Shown here: one piece after another, positions 33,206-41,838 of the stretch | Position numbering within the stretch: the stretch's first letter is position 1 | How the letters are laid out: every line of letters begins with the position of its first letter | Made by a program: the position numbers and the translations under genes | DNA from: Bradyrhizobium icense | Lineage (GTDB): Bacteria > Pseudomonadota > Alphaproteobacteria > Rhizobiales > Xanthobacteraceae | NCBI RefSeq assembly: GCF_001693385.1 | Contig: NZ_CP016428.1 | Location: 2,046,001 to 2,110,000 of the forward strand | Direction of reading: 5' to 3' | Length of the DNA: 64,000 nt | The notes under the pieces: generated by a model | Databases searched by the model: none | Told to the model about the DNA's origin: nothing | What the model saw: only the letters and a program-made list of their open reading frames with translations

Positions 33206-33428
33206 TTAATACTGCGATGTCCAAGGCCGTGGATTTCCGGATAGAGCTGCTTCCAGCTACTGTCGAACGCGGCTTCTGCTTTGCTGGATTAAATGCAATT
33301 TTTTCCCGGTGATTTACTTCAAATTGACCCTCGCCTGGGGTTGTTCCACTTCGTGAACCTTTTGGTGACCGTGGCCCCGGAGGATCGCCCGCGAGATCCG
33401 TAGGAAACGGACGCGGGGCGCAACTGCC

Positions 33429-33905
33429 ATGTTTATGACGATGAAAAATGCACAAGCCAGGCTTCTCGGCAGTGGCCGAATGGAGCGCTATCGAAGGCGG
33501 AAGGACGCCGGTTATACGCTGCTCGAACTGCTCGTCGTGATGGGCATTCTGGCGGTTCTGACCGCGATCGCGACGCCGCAGCTGATGGGATATTTCGGCA
33601 AGGCCAAGACCCAGTCGGTGCAGTTGCAGATCGAGAATATCGGCACCGCGCTCGAGCTCTATTACATGGAAAACGGCGCCTATCCGAGCGCCGACGCCGG
33701 CCTGAAGGCCCTGGTCGAGGCGCCGTCGGAGGCGTCGCGCTGGAACGGCCCGTATCTGAAGAAGGCGAAGAACCTGCTCGATCCCTGGGGCCGGCCCTAT
33801 CAATACGCCATCTCCGACGGCCAGTACGAGGTCTATTCGCTGGGCCCCACCGGCAAGGCCAAGTCCGCGAATGCGGGCGCGGCGCCGGCGTTCCGGGGTG
33901 GTTAA
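33429..33905 (+). CDS. gspG: type II secretion major pseudopilin GspG
   Basis: 158 aa. A long basic leader (about 27 residues, ERYRRRKDAG) ends at the cleavage site before YTLLELLVVMGILAVLTAIA, with Glu at +5. The globular domain has YYMENGAYPSADAGLKALVE, LLDPWGRPYQYA and YSLGPTG, the GspG signature with its calcium-loop region. It would form the shaft of the pseudopilus. It lies about 14 kb from the rest of the T2SS, inside the EPS region. No second gspG was seen in the main cluster. Confidence 0.93.
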   Translation: MFMTMKNAQARLLGSGRMERYRRRKDAGYTLLELLVVMGILAVLTAIATPQLMGYFGKAKTQSVQLQIENIGTALELYYMENGAYPSADAGLKALVEAPSEASRWNGPYLKKAKNLLDPWGRPYQYAISDGQYEVYSLGPTGKAKSANAGAAPAFRGG

Positions 33906-34032
33906 TGGGCGAATTAAATCGTTCCCGAAGAAGTGACTGACTAGCGTGGATGACGCGGCCTGCGATAAAATCAGAACGGTCGCGAAATCAATCGTCCTCG
34001 AATTTATCCCTTAACGATGATTGGACCTGACT

Positions 34033-36081
34033 ATGGCGTCTAACATGAACCGTAGAACCTTTCTGCAAGGCGTGAGCGTAGCTTCCCTGACGTCGATGCT
34101 GCCGGCCGCGGCGCTCGCTGCACCGCTGGCGGCTCCGGGGAGGATCAAGACCCCGACATCTTCATTGGCGGCGGCAAAGTTCAATGGCGGTCGGTCGCAG
34201 GTGAATTTGAACTTTTTGCAGGTTGGCGGGGACTTCCCGTTTTTGAATTGTCTGAAGACTGCGCAGGCGTGGAGCCTGCTCGACAACAGCGGGTTTCCAG
34301 ACCCGCTCACGCTCGACAGTGACGGTTATCCCGTCTCCATTTCGAATGGAGGGGTTTACACCGTCTTCTTCGTACCCTCGCAAGCGGAACGGCCGGGCAA
34401 CTATGTAGTCGCTTGGGACGGCAATGGCACGATTGCGTGTCCGAATGGCACCACCGTAAGTGGCAGTCTGACAAGCACCAGCGGAAGCGGCCGCTACGTT
34501 TTTTCCACTACTCGGACTCGATTCGTCATCGGCATTTCCGCGATTGGTAACCCTCGCATCACAAACTTGAGGGTGTTTCATGTGAACGACGAGGCGGCTC
34601 TGAATGCAGGTCAGGTCTTTGGAGCAAAGTTCAAGCAACGACTCTTGGAAGCCAACTTTGGTGTAGTGAGATTCCTCAACTGGCAGAGCGGGAATACGAC
34701 AAACGTTACGACGTGGGCAACGCGGAAGCCCCTTTCTTATGTTTACTACTCGGGAGCCGAATTTCGCAGCCGCCTCTATGCAGGAGTTACGACAAATGTG
34801 GGGTCTGCCTACTCGGCGACGCTGCTAGACTTCAAATTGCAAGATAAAGCGACCGTTACCCTAAAATTTAACGTCGGTAATAGCTCAGCATGCACGCTCA
34901 ACGTAAACGGAACTGGCGCCATCAACATTCTAAGTGAGTATTCCGGTGCACTATCGAGTGGCGGAAATTCTTTTCCGCTGGCCGGTGCGACAGCTACCTT
35001 GGTATACGATGCCACGTTGAACGCTTGGATCAAACAGGGTGGAAGTATTTCCGGTCGACACGCCGGACTGAACAATGGATGTCCACCAGAACTAATGCTT
35101 CAATTGTGCGCTGAAATCGGCGCGCATCCTTACTTCGTAACGCCTCCGCTCGCGATTGATCCCGCAACGGATTATATGCCGAGCCTGGCCGCGTATTGCC
35201 GCGACAATGCACCGGTCTGGATGATACCTCGTTTTGAAGGCCCAAACGAAGTTTGGAATAACACTGGCGGATTTTTTCAGACTGGCTACGCGAACGCCAA
35301 GGCTCAGGCCTACGGATGGGGCGCGGACTATCATAATTGGTACGGCAAGGTGATGTCTATGCTGGGCCAAATTGTGAGTAGCGCCTACGGCGGAAATCGC
35401 GCCAGATACCACGTCATTTGTGGGGTGCAATCTGTCGGCGGCGCCAGGCTGGGCGGTACCGCAGGAAGTAACCCAAGGCTGGCATCCACGAAGTATCTCG
35501 CGCAGTCTGCATCTGCGCAGTCGCCTTACACGAAGAGTGCGGCATCAAATTGGGTGACGCACGTAGCGATTGCAAATTACATTATCCCGTCGGACTATAA
35601 GTCCGCTCAAGAGGCTACCTATGCGGCAAACTACGCAGCAGCAACAGGAGATCCGACTCTACAACAGTCGATCGCAGCGGCGTATGCAAACACCGTGAAT
35701 GGCGGTGCCGGCACGTTCACGTTGATAGGATGCGCCCTGATCTACGCAAGCTGGAAAGCTTGGGCCAAGAGTTTCGGGATCAAGAAGATGTGCTGCTACG
35801 AGGGAGGATATTCACCGGACTACACTGGAGGCGGAACCTCTCAGGTCGATCTACTCCGATCTGCTTCCAAGCAGTCGCCATCGCTGACTAACTTTACAAC
35901 TATCAACTATAACAATTTCACCGGCTTATCCGATAGCGATTTTACGGCAGAATTTCCATCGTGCTTCCAACTATCAGGGATGACTCCGTCAAACGGTGCT
36001 TGGGCTGTCCTGGAGAACATCTACCAGAGCCCAAACCCTCCACAATGGAATGCGATTGTGGCCTTCAATCGAAGCGTCTAA
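34033..36081 (+). CDS. Tat-exported glycoside hydrolase-like protein, 682 aa
   Basis: The ATG at 34033 (alternatives TTG 34021 and ATG 34045) opens a Tat signal: NRRTFLQGVSVASLTSMLPA with the twin Arg. The first part is beta-rich. The second half has a TIM-barrel feel, with PRFEGPNEVWNNTGGF: an Asn-Glu pair after a beta strand is typical of the acid/base in clan GH-A enzymes. Later CCYEGGYSPDYTGG offers a possible second Glu nucleophile. It may trim or cut the EPS. Location directly after gspG suggests it could be T2SS cargo (inference). The family is not certain. Confidence 0.55.
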   Translation: MASNMNRRTFLQGVSVASLTSMLPAAALAAPLAAPGRIKTPTSSLAAAKFNGGRSQVNLNFLQVGGDFPFLNCLKTAQAWSLLDNSGFPDPLTLDSDGYPVSISNGGVYTVFFVPSQAERPGNYVVAWDGNGTIACPNGTTVSGSLTSTSGSGRYVFSTTRTRFVIGISAIGNPRITNLRVFHVNDEAALNAGQVFGAKFKQRLLEANFGVVRFLNWQSGNTTNVTTWATRKPLSYVYYSGAEFRSRLYAGVTTNVGSAYSATLLDFKLQDKATVTLKFNVGNSSACTLNVNGTGAINILSEYSGALSSGGNSFPLAGATATLVYDATLNAWIKQGGSISGRHAGLNNGCPPELMLQLCAEIGAHPYFVTPPLAIDPATDYMPSLAAYCRDNAPVWMIPRFEGPNEVWNNTGGFFQTGYANAKAQAYGWGADYHNWYGKVMSMLGQIVSSAYGGNRARYHVICGVQSVGGARLGGTAGSNPRLASTKYLAQSASAQSPYTKSAASNWVTHVAIANYIIPSDYKSAQEATYAANYAAATGDPTLQQSIAAAYANTVNGGAGTFTLIGCALIYASWKAWAKSFGIKKMCCYEGGYSPDYTGGGTSQVDLLRSASKQSPSLTNFTTINYNNFTGLSDSDFTAEFPSCFQLSGMTPSNGAWAVLENIYQSPNPPQWNAIVAFNRSV

Positions 36082-36295
36082 TGAGTTTCAATGCGAGGAG
36101 GGGAGTGCTGCCATTATCATGATGGTGCATTATTAGGCGTGGCATTTCGCGCATTTTGCGTGGACGTCGATCGCTCAATCCGTGTAAGAGGTGCTGCTCG
36201 CTAAACAGTCGTTGTATCTTATCGAAGAGTTCCATCTGCTTGTCGGTGGGGGCAGCGCGGGCTGCATATATTTCGAAAACTCCCGGTGACGGTGA
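36082..36295 (+). other. 214-base intergenic DNA, no gene supported
   Basis: It separates the glycosidase-like gene from the polymerase gene. A 62-codon frame (36156-36344) overlaps the next gene in another phase and lacks a ribosome site, so it is not called. The stretch may hold the promoter for the polymerase/transferase/flippase run. Confidence 0.3.
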
Positions 36296-37714
36296 ATGCC
36301 TAATGTCTTTGCATATTTTGCGCTTTGCATTTGGCCCGCCGTAGGTGCTTACCTATACTTCACGCGCCCAATTAGAAAAGCGACGCTTTGGCTGTTTTTG
36401 GGCGCGTATCTGCTACTCCCCGTGGGGGTGGTGATCAAATTTGAGATGATTCCGCAGTTTGACAAGTATTCCATACCTAGCATCTGCGGCCTAATCGGAT
36501 GTCTTGTAGCATCTCAAGGTTCATTCAGAATATGGAGGAAATTCGGATTCGTAGAATTTCTAATCTGCCTTTATATCGCCAGCCCGTTCATTACGTCGTC
36601 AATGAACAACGATCCCATTGTTGTCGGAAATAAGTTTCTGCCCGGCGTCGGCAGTTATGACGCGTTCTCCGCATCTTTGGCGCAACTAATATCAATATTT
36701 CCATTGCTGATTGGAAGAGAGCTTTTCCGCACTCCCGAAAGTAGCAACTTGATCTTTCGGGCGTTGGTCATCGCTGGGTTGGCTTATTCCTTGCCGCTCC
36801 TTTTTGAGATTCGCATGAGTCCACAGCTCCATGCGTGGATCTACGGAATTCGTCCCAGCGAATTTTTACAAGGGGTCCGTGGCGGCGGCTATCGGCCCAT
36901 GGTTTTCTTGGGTCATGGTCTTATTGCAGCATTCTTTATGATGACCGTCGTGGTGGCTGGATGCGCACTATGGCGAATGAGAATCCGATTGTTCAATCTA
37001 CCCGGAGCTGGGACGACAGCTTACCTTGCTGGCGTGCTGATCCTTTGCAAAAGCTTCGGCGCGTTTGTTTATGGTATAATTGTGGGCCCATTGGTCCGGT
37101 TTGGATCGGTCAAGCTGCAGCATCGGGTTGCCGTAGTATTCGTGGCGATCGCGTTGGCATTTCCGATTCTTCGGATCGTCGATATTTTTCCTACGACAAC
37201 CCTCTCCAATGTCTTTAGCGCCTTCAGTCAAGAGCGGGCCGACTCGCTTCAATATCGCTTTGATAACGAGGACAAGCTTCTTGCGCACGCAAACCAGCGC
37301 TTCTGGTTCGGCTGGGGACGTTTCGGACGCAATAGAGTTTATACGGAAGATGGCGACGACCGTTCAGTTACCGACGGGCGTTGGATCATCACGATGGGCC
37401 AGTTTGGATTTTCCGGCTTTCTTCTGGAGTTTCTGCTGTTAACCTTGCCGGTTTTCCTCGCTATGTCGGCTAGCCGTTTTGCCGTAACTACGTCGGACCG
37501 TGTTTCGCTTGGAGCATTGTCGCTCATTGTAGCTATCGGCGTAGTCGATCAATTGCCGAATGCATCAGTTGGATCATGGAGCTGGCTATTGACGGGTGCC
37601 CTATTGGGGCGCGCGGAGTCATTGAAGGTTCTTGGTCGATCGAAAAGAAGGCGAGCATCAGAAACGGCCGTTTGGAGCGGCGAACCTCTGGCCGGATTGC
37701 GGTCGTCGAATTAG
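36296..37714 (+). CDS. Wzy/O-antigen-ligase-like polysaccharide polymerase
   Basis: 472 aa, with around ten to twelve membrane helices across its whole length and a larger periplasmic loop at about residues 318-365 (QERADSLQYRFDNEDKLLAH, then FGWGRFGRNR). That loop between late helices, with WGRFGRN, is where Wzy and WaaL-type proteins carry functional Arg residues. It probably joins repeat units on the periplasmic face. The codon and base use is AT-richer than the flanking T2SS genes. It is followed after 18 bases by the GT25 gene. Confidence 0.75.
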   Translation: MPNVFAYFALCIWPAVGAYLYFTRPIRKATLWLFLGAYLLLPVGVVIKFEMIPQFDKYSIPSICGLIGCLVASQGSFRIWRKFGFVEFLICLYIASPFITSSMNNDPIVVGNKFLPGVGSYDAFSASLAQLISIFPLLIGRELFRTPESSNLIFRALVIAGLAYSLPLLFEIRMSPQLHAWIYGIRPSEFLQGVRGGGYRPMVFLGHGLIAAFFMMTVVVAGCALWRMRIRLFNLPGAGTTAYLAGVLILCKSFGAFVYGIIVGPLVRFGSVKLQHRVAVVFVAIALAFPILRIVDIFPTTTLSNVFSAFSQERADSLQYRFDNEDKLLAHANQRFWFGWGRFGRNRVYTEDGDDRSVTDGRWIITMGQFGFSGFLLEFLLLTLPVFLAMSASRFAVTTSDRVSLGALSLIVAIGVVDQLPNASVGSWSWLLTGALLGRAESLKVLGRSKRRRASETAVWSGEPLAGLRSSN

Positions 37715-37732
37715 TTAAGAATAGGCGTTAAA

Positions 37733-38458
37733 ATGTTCTTCGATTACTTTGACCGCATTGCCGTCATTCATCTTCCTGCCCGAACTGACCGCTTTCGCGC
37801 GCTCGACCGCGAACTCTCGCGAGCCGGGTTCGATATAGGCCACCCCAAAGTCGTCTTTCCTGAGCCGCCTATGCCGAACGAAGCAAACGGTTTTCGTTCT
37901 CAAGGCGTCTATGGAAATTTCCTGAGCCACCTCGGTATCATTGAGGGAGCATATAAAGATAACCTCGATACAGTGCTTGTCCTTGAGGACGATGCCATCT
38001 TCAGTAATCGTTTTCGGGCTAAGCAGCCCGACCTGGTAGCCGCACTGGATGCAAGCCCATGGGATATGTGCTTTATTGGGCATTCCCTCACATCGGGATT
38101 GCCAAATTCCCCAACTGGATTGATTCGTTTTTCCGGCCCCTTCATTTGGGCTCACTGCTATGCCGTGCATCGGAGGGTGATGCCGCGTTTGATTCAGTTT
38201 ATGCAGGATACGCTGGTTCGTCCGTCGGGGCATCCTGATGGTGGAAGAATGTATATCGACGCGACGTTCACGTTTTTCCGAAAGTCCAATCCAGACGTTG
38301 TTTCTCTGATTTCTTCGCCGTGCTTATCTATACAAAGAGGATCCCAAAGTAGCCTCAATGCTAAGTTGTGGTACGTCAAAAATCCCGTCACTAACTTTGC
38401 GGCGAACACGGCAAGAGCCGTAAGAGATGAGTTCTGGCGGCAGGGATGGCTGCCGTAA
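37733..38458 (+). CDS. family 25 glycosyltransferase
   Basis: 241 aa. IAVIHLPARTDRFRALDREL at the N-terminus, SHLGIIEGAYKDNLDTVLVL followed by EDDA (the DxD-like metal site), and the later IDATFTFFRK match GT25 LPS/EPS transferases (LgtB/LpsA type). It is cytoplasmic, with no membrane helices. It is part of the plus-strand run polymerase-GT25-flippase, with gaps of 18 and 33 bases. Confidence 0.85.
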   Translation: MFFDYFDRIAVIHLPARTDRFRALDRELSRAGFDIGHPKVVFPEPPMPNEANGFRSQGVYGNFLSHLGIIEGAYKDNLDTVLVLEDDAIFSNRFRAKQPDLVAALDASPWDMCFIGHSLTSGLPNSPTGLIRFSGPFIWAHCYAVHRRVMPRLIQFMQDTLVRPSGHPDGGRMYIDATFTFFRKSNPDVVSLISSPCLSIQRGSQSSLNAKLWYVKNPVTNFAANTARAVRDEFWRQGWLP

Positions 38459-38491
38459 AGAGTTCTTTGCAATTGAGGAAGATAAACTAGT

Positions 38492-39925
38492 TTGAACCGA
38501 GATGTTGCCTGGTTCGGAATTGTGGATAACGAGCATACTTGTGTGAAAGAAAGCTCCCCTGCAGCAGCTCGACTCCCCCTTAAGACACGTTTTGCCAAGG
38601 CAGCAAGCTGGGTTCTCCTCGGCCAAATCCTTGATAATGTATTACGACTTGGCGGAAATCTCATTCTCGCTCGTCTGATGATTCCAGACGTGTTCGGAAT
38701 CATGGCGGTTGCAAGCGTGGTGCACATGATTGTCGCACTGCTTGCTGATATTGGGGTACGACAAGCAGTAATTCAAAGCCCCAATGGAGGAAAACAATCT
38801 CTCCTGAACACGGCGTGGACGCTGCAAATCCTGCGCGGGTTTCTTATTTGGGCCATCTGTCTTGTTTTAGCGCTAGCCCTCCATATTGCAGGTACATGGT
38901 CGATCTTTCCCACTGGAACGGTCTACGCTGATCCCGTTCTGCCGTCGGTAATCGCAGCCGTCTCCTTCTCGGCCGTTCTTACTGGATTTCAATCGATGAA
39001 GAGCGCCAGCGCGAACCGCGCAATCGATCTGAAGCGCCTAACGATGATCGGAATCGCGGCTCAGATCGCGAGTCTCTGTGTCGCCATCGGCTTCGGTTGG
39101 CTCACTGGTTCCCTGTGGTCGTTCGTTGCTAGTGGGCTGGTTTCGGCCATGCTATCCACGTTGTTGAGCCACGTGTGGCTGCCTGGGCCGACTGATCGCG
39201 TCGGGTGGGATCGCGACGCTTTGCAAGAACTTTTGCGTTTCGGGCGATGGGTGTTCATTTCTTCGGTTTTTTATGTTTTGGCAATGAATGGTGACCGAAT
39301 AATGCTGGGCGCCTGGGCGACGCCGGCGATACTTGGCTATTATTCGATTGCATTCACTCTCACAAACGTCGTTGATAGCACTGCGACGCGATTGTTTACT
39401 GCGGTCTCGATGCCCGCTCTAAGCGAGATTGCACGGACTGCGCCTCATCGAGTGCCGAACCTGTTTTTTCGGATGCGAAGCCTTACCGATGTTGTTTATG
39501 TTGGTCTGGCTGGTTTTTTCTTTGCCACCGGTGCTTGGATAATTGGATTCCTTTACGATAGTCGCTACGCCCCTGCGGGGCCGCTGCTTCAATTCCTGTC
39601 GTTCAGTCTTCTATTCTCTCGATACAATCTTGTGACCTCTGTCTACCTGGCGCTTGGACGTCCCGAATATCAGTCGTATGTCAATGTTGTTCGAGCCGTT
39701 TCCTTGTTCGTGCTGGTGCCGATCTCTTATCATCTTTTTGGATTCGAGGGAGCCATTGTCGGTATCGCTTGTCATACAGTGCCGACGCTACCATTGATAT
39801 TTTGGCTGAACAGCCGGCATGGACTCAACAACATCCTGTTCGAGTTTGCCGTGTTGTTGATGTGGCCAGTTGGTTGGGCGGTAGGCCACGCGTTTATTGC
39901 TATCGCGCGCAATATTTCGTGGTAG
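38492..39925 (+). CDS. Wzx-like oligosaccharide flippase
   Basis: 477 aa from TTG 38492; GTG 38543 would remove a hydrophilic head and is also possible. Twelve or more membrane helices span about residues 35-470, starting AASWVLLGQILDNVLRLGGN and LILARLMIPDVFGIMAVASV, which is the polysaccharide-transport/MurJ superfamily beginning. It moves lipid-linked repeat units to the periplasmic face for the polymerase. It ends convergently with the unknown gene at 39950. Confidence 0.88.
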   Translation: MNRDVAWFGIVDNEHTCVKESSPAAARLPLKTRFAKAASWVLLGQILDNVLRLGGNLILARLMIPDVFGIMAVASVVHMIVALLADIGVRQAVIQSPNGGKQSLLNTAWTLQILRGFLIWAICLVLALALHIAGTWSIFPTGTVYADPVLPSVIAAVSFSAVLTGFQSMKSASANRAIDLKRLTMIGIAAQIASLCVAIGFGWLTGSLWSFVASGLVSAMLSTLLSHVWLPGPTDRVGWDRDALQELLRFGRWVFISSVFYVLAMNGDRIMLGAWATPAILGYYSIAFTLTNVVDSTATRLFTAVSMPALSEIARTAPHRVPNLFFRMRSLTDVVYVGLAGFFFATGAWIIGFLYDSRYAPAGPLLQFLSFSLLFSRYNLVTSVYLALGRPEYQSYVNVVRAVSLFVLVPISYHLFGFEGAIVGIACHTVPTLPLIFWLNSRHGLNNILFEFAVLLMWPVGWAVGHAFIAIARNISW

Positions 39926-39949
39926 CGTACTCCAGCGCGACTGCTACCT

Positions 39950-40612
39950 TCATCGCAAATCAGAATATGAGAGGTTGAGCGCGGTCCGACACCGCTGTTG
40001 GTCGAACGATCGCTTCTTGCGAAACTCGGCCATTACGCCGTGAATCGCGATTAGATCAGCGAATTCCTCGATCGCCGAATAGTTACGACCCACGTAGTCA
40101 TCGACCAATAACCGGGTTTCGGAACTAACGTGAAGAAGACTTTCCAGGGCGCAAGCAACTCGCATGCGTCCATCGATCAGAATTGTGTTTGGCTCTTTGG
40201 TCTTTAAAATACTCCAGGGCGCCTGCGGGTACCTTTGCCAACGAGCAATTCGAGACTCGGTAGGGCGCCCGAAAACAGGTGTTCCCCATCTTGCGGTTAC
40301 GCCGATATAGGGAGAGAGCAAATGAAGCTCGGCCTTAGTAGGAGGCATTGCCTTTTCGACCGCTCGTCTAAAAACCGGGTCGCTCTCGACACTCACCAAG
40401 GTGTTCACGTACCTTGACGCGACAATGGTCGATCCACCGCTGCCATATTCAAGGTAAGTCGACGTTTTTTCAATAATGGACCGGAAAATCGCCAGGCCCG
40501 CTGGCTGGAACGTTGGCTCGAACCCTACTTCGTAACCTAGAATATGCTTCTTTGCGACGAAGAGGCCTGCATCTAAGAAGTAGCTTGCCTTTCCCATCAG
40601 GGAACTAACCAT
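39950..40612 (-). CDS. SAM-methyltransferase-like protein of unknown specificity
   Basis: 220 aa with AGAAGG six bases before the ATG. YLEYGSGGSTIVASRYV has the glycine-rich loop of class I SAM-binding folds, followed by LVSVESD as the acidic end of the second strand. ILIDGRMRVACA and LLVDDY form the later core strands. It resembles sugar- or O-antigen-linked methyltransferase-like proteins, but the exact family is not recognised. It faces the divergent acyltransferase gene. Confidence 0.5.
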   Translation of the reverse strand: MVSSLMGKASYFLDAGLFVAKKHILGYEVGFEPTFQPAGLAIFRSIIEKTSTYLEYGSGGSTIVASRYVNTLVSVESDPVFRRAVEKAMPPTKAELHLLSPYIGVTARWGTPVFGRPTESRIARWQRYPQAPWSILKTKEPNTILIDGRMRVACALESLLHVSSETRLLVDDYVGRNYSAIEEFADLIAIHGVMAEFRKKRSFDQQRCRTALNLSYSDLR

Positions 40613-40711
40613 CTTGAACCTTCTCTGCTTGTCTGGCTATTTAAATCGCGTTTTCAATGAATTGCATTAGGGGACGCCTGATCGTCCGACATATCCGAGA
40701 TGGAAGTAGTT

Positions 40712-41758
40712 ATGACATTTGAAGGGTCTCGCCGGCATTGCAATAATTTCGGCTTCCTCCGTCTGCTTTTCGCCTCGCTCGTTATTATTTCGCACTCGGC
40801 CGAAATTATTGACGGAAATCGTTCCCGTGAATGGCTCGTGAGCATCGGCGGCACGATGACTCTAGGGGAAGTTGCGGTTGACGGTTTCTTCTTGATCAGC
40901 GGCTATCTTGTACTGCAAAGCTTCCAGAACTCAACGACTGTGTATTCTTACATCATAAAGCGAGTTAGGCGAATCTATCCGGGATTCATTTTTGCCTACG
41001 TTACTTGTTTCTTTGTCGTCGCGCCATTTGCTGGCGTAGATTTTGGATCATTGAAGTTCACTAGCTATTTGAAGTATGCACTTCAGGCTCTAATGCTCAA
41101 CGGACCAGATTTGTATGCTTTCCCGTCAATGCCCGTTCATGCGTTGAATGGCCCAACGTGGACCATCGTCTACGAGTTTAGGTGCTACCTACTGATCGTC
41201 CTGATTGCCGGGCTTGGCCTCTACAAGTGGCCCCTAATGTTTGCCGCACTCTCAATCGGGTTGCTGCTACTGAACGAAGTAGGATTTTTTATAAAGGTTG
41301 GCGCCTTGGGCCGGATCATAGGAAACCCAATGTTTCTAGTTCGGTTGGCTTCATTGTTCTGTATAGGAAGCTGCTTCTATTTGTTTCGTTCTAAAATAAG
41401 ATTTCGCGTTGAATTTGCGATCATTGCTTGCACGGTTCTGACGGCTTCCATCTATTTTTCAAAATTTCAAGAGGCTGTATTCGCGATCTTCGGTGGATAT
41501 CTTATCTTTTACGTGGCTCTCCATATCAAATCGAGAGTTTTAGTGAGCATAAACAGCAGGGTCGATATTTCGTATGGCGTCTATCTTTATGCTTGGCCAA
41601 TCCAGATTTCGTTAGCTTATTTTTTTGGCATCCATTCTCCATGGACCTTGACGATAATCGCAACTCCATTCGCATATGTTGCCGGCCTTCTGAGCTGGCA
41701 TTTCATTGAACGACCATTCCTTGTCCCGGCGGTCGCCGAGCGACGCACTTACGCTTAG
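40712..41758 (+). CDS. acyltransferase 3 family membrane protein
   Basis: About 348 aa from ATG 40712 (GGAAG just upstream; ATG 40700 is an alternative). Ten hydrophobic helices run through the protein. The N-terminal NFGFLRLLFASLVIISHSAE contains the conserved RxxxxxxVxxxHS pattern with the catalytic-type His, and GEVAVDGFFLISGYL is also a family motif. It probably O-acetylates or otherwise acylates a sugar of the EPS. Its base composition is among the most AT-rich in the window. Confidence 0.88.
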   Translation: MTFEGSRRHCNNFGFLRLLFASLVIISHSAEIIDGNRSREWLVSIGGTMTLGEVAVDGFFLISGYLVLQSFQNSTTVYSYIIKRVRRIYPGFIFAYVTCFFVVAPFAGVDFGSLKFTSYLKYALQALMLNGPDLYAFPSMPVHALNGPTWTIVYEFRCYLLIVLIAGLGLYKWPLMFAALSIGLLLLNEVGFFIKVGALGRIIGNPMFLVRLASLFCIGSCFYLFRSKIRFRVEFAIIACTVLTASIYFSKFQEAVFAIFGGYLIFYVALHIKSRVLVSINSRVDISYGVYLYAWPIQISLAYFFGIHSPWTLTIIATPFAYVAGLLSWHFIERPFLVPAVAERRTYA

Positions 41759-41838
41759 CTGGTGCGACCACGAAGTTCCCCTCGACCTTTGAGATTGTTT
41801 ACGTTTAGACCCAGCAGACCCTCCTTCTGCAGCCAGAA

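Noticed and set aside
36156-36344. 62-aa frame before the polymerase gene
   Set aside because: It overlaps the polymerase start in another phase and lacks a start signal.
40235-40540. tRNA-like GGCTCGAACC box near 40514
   Set aside because: It lies in the methyltransferase-like coding frame; no cloverleaf can be built around it.
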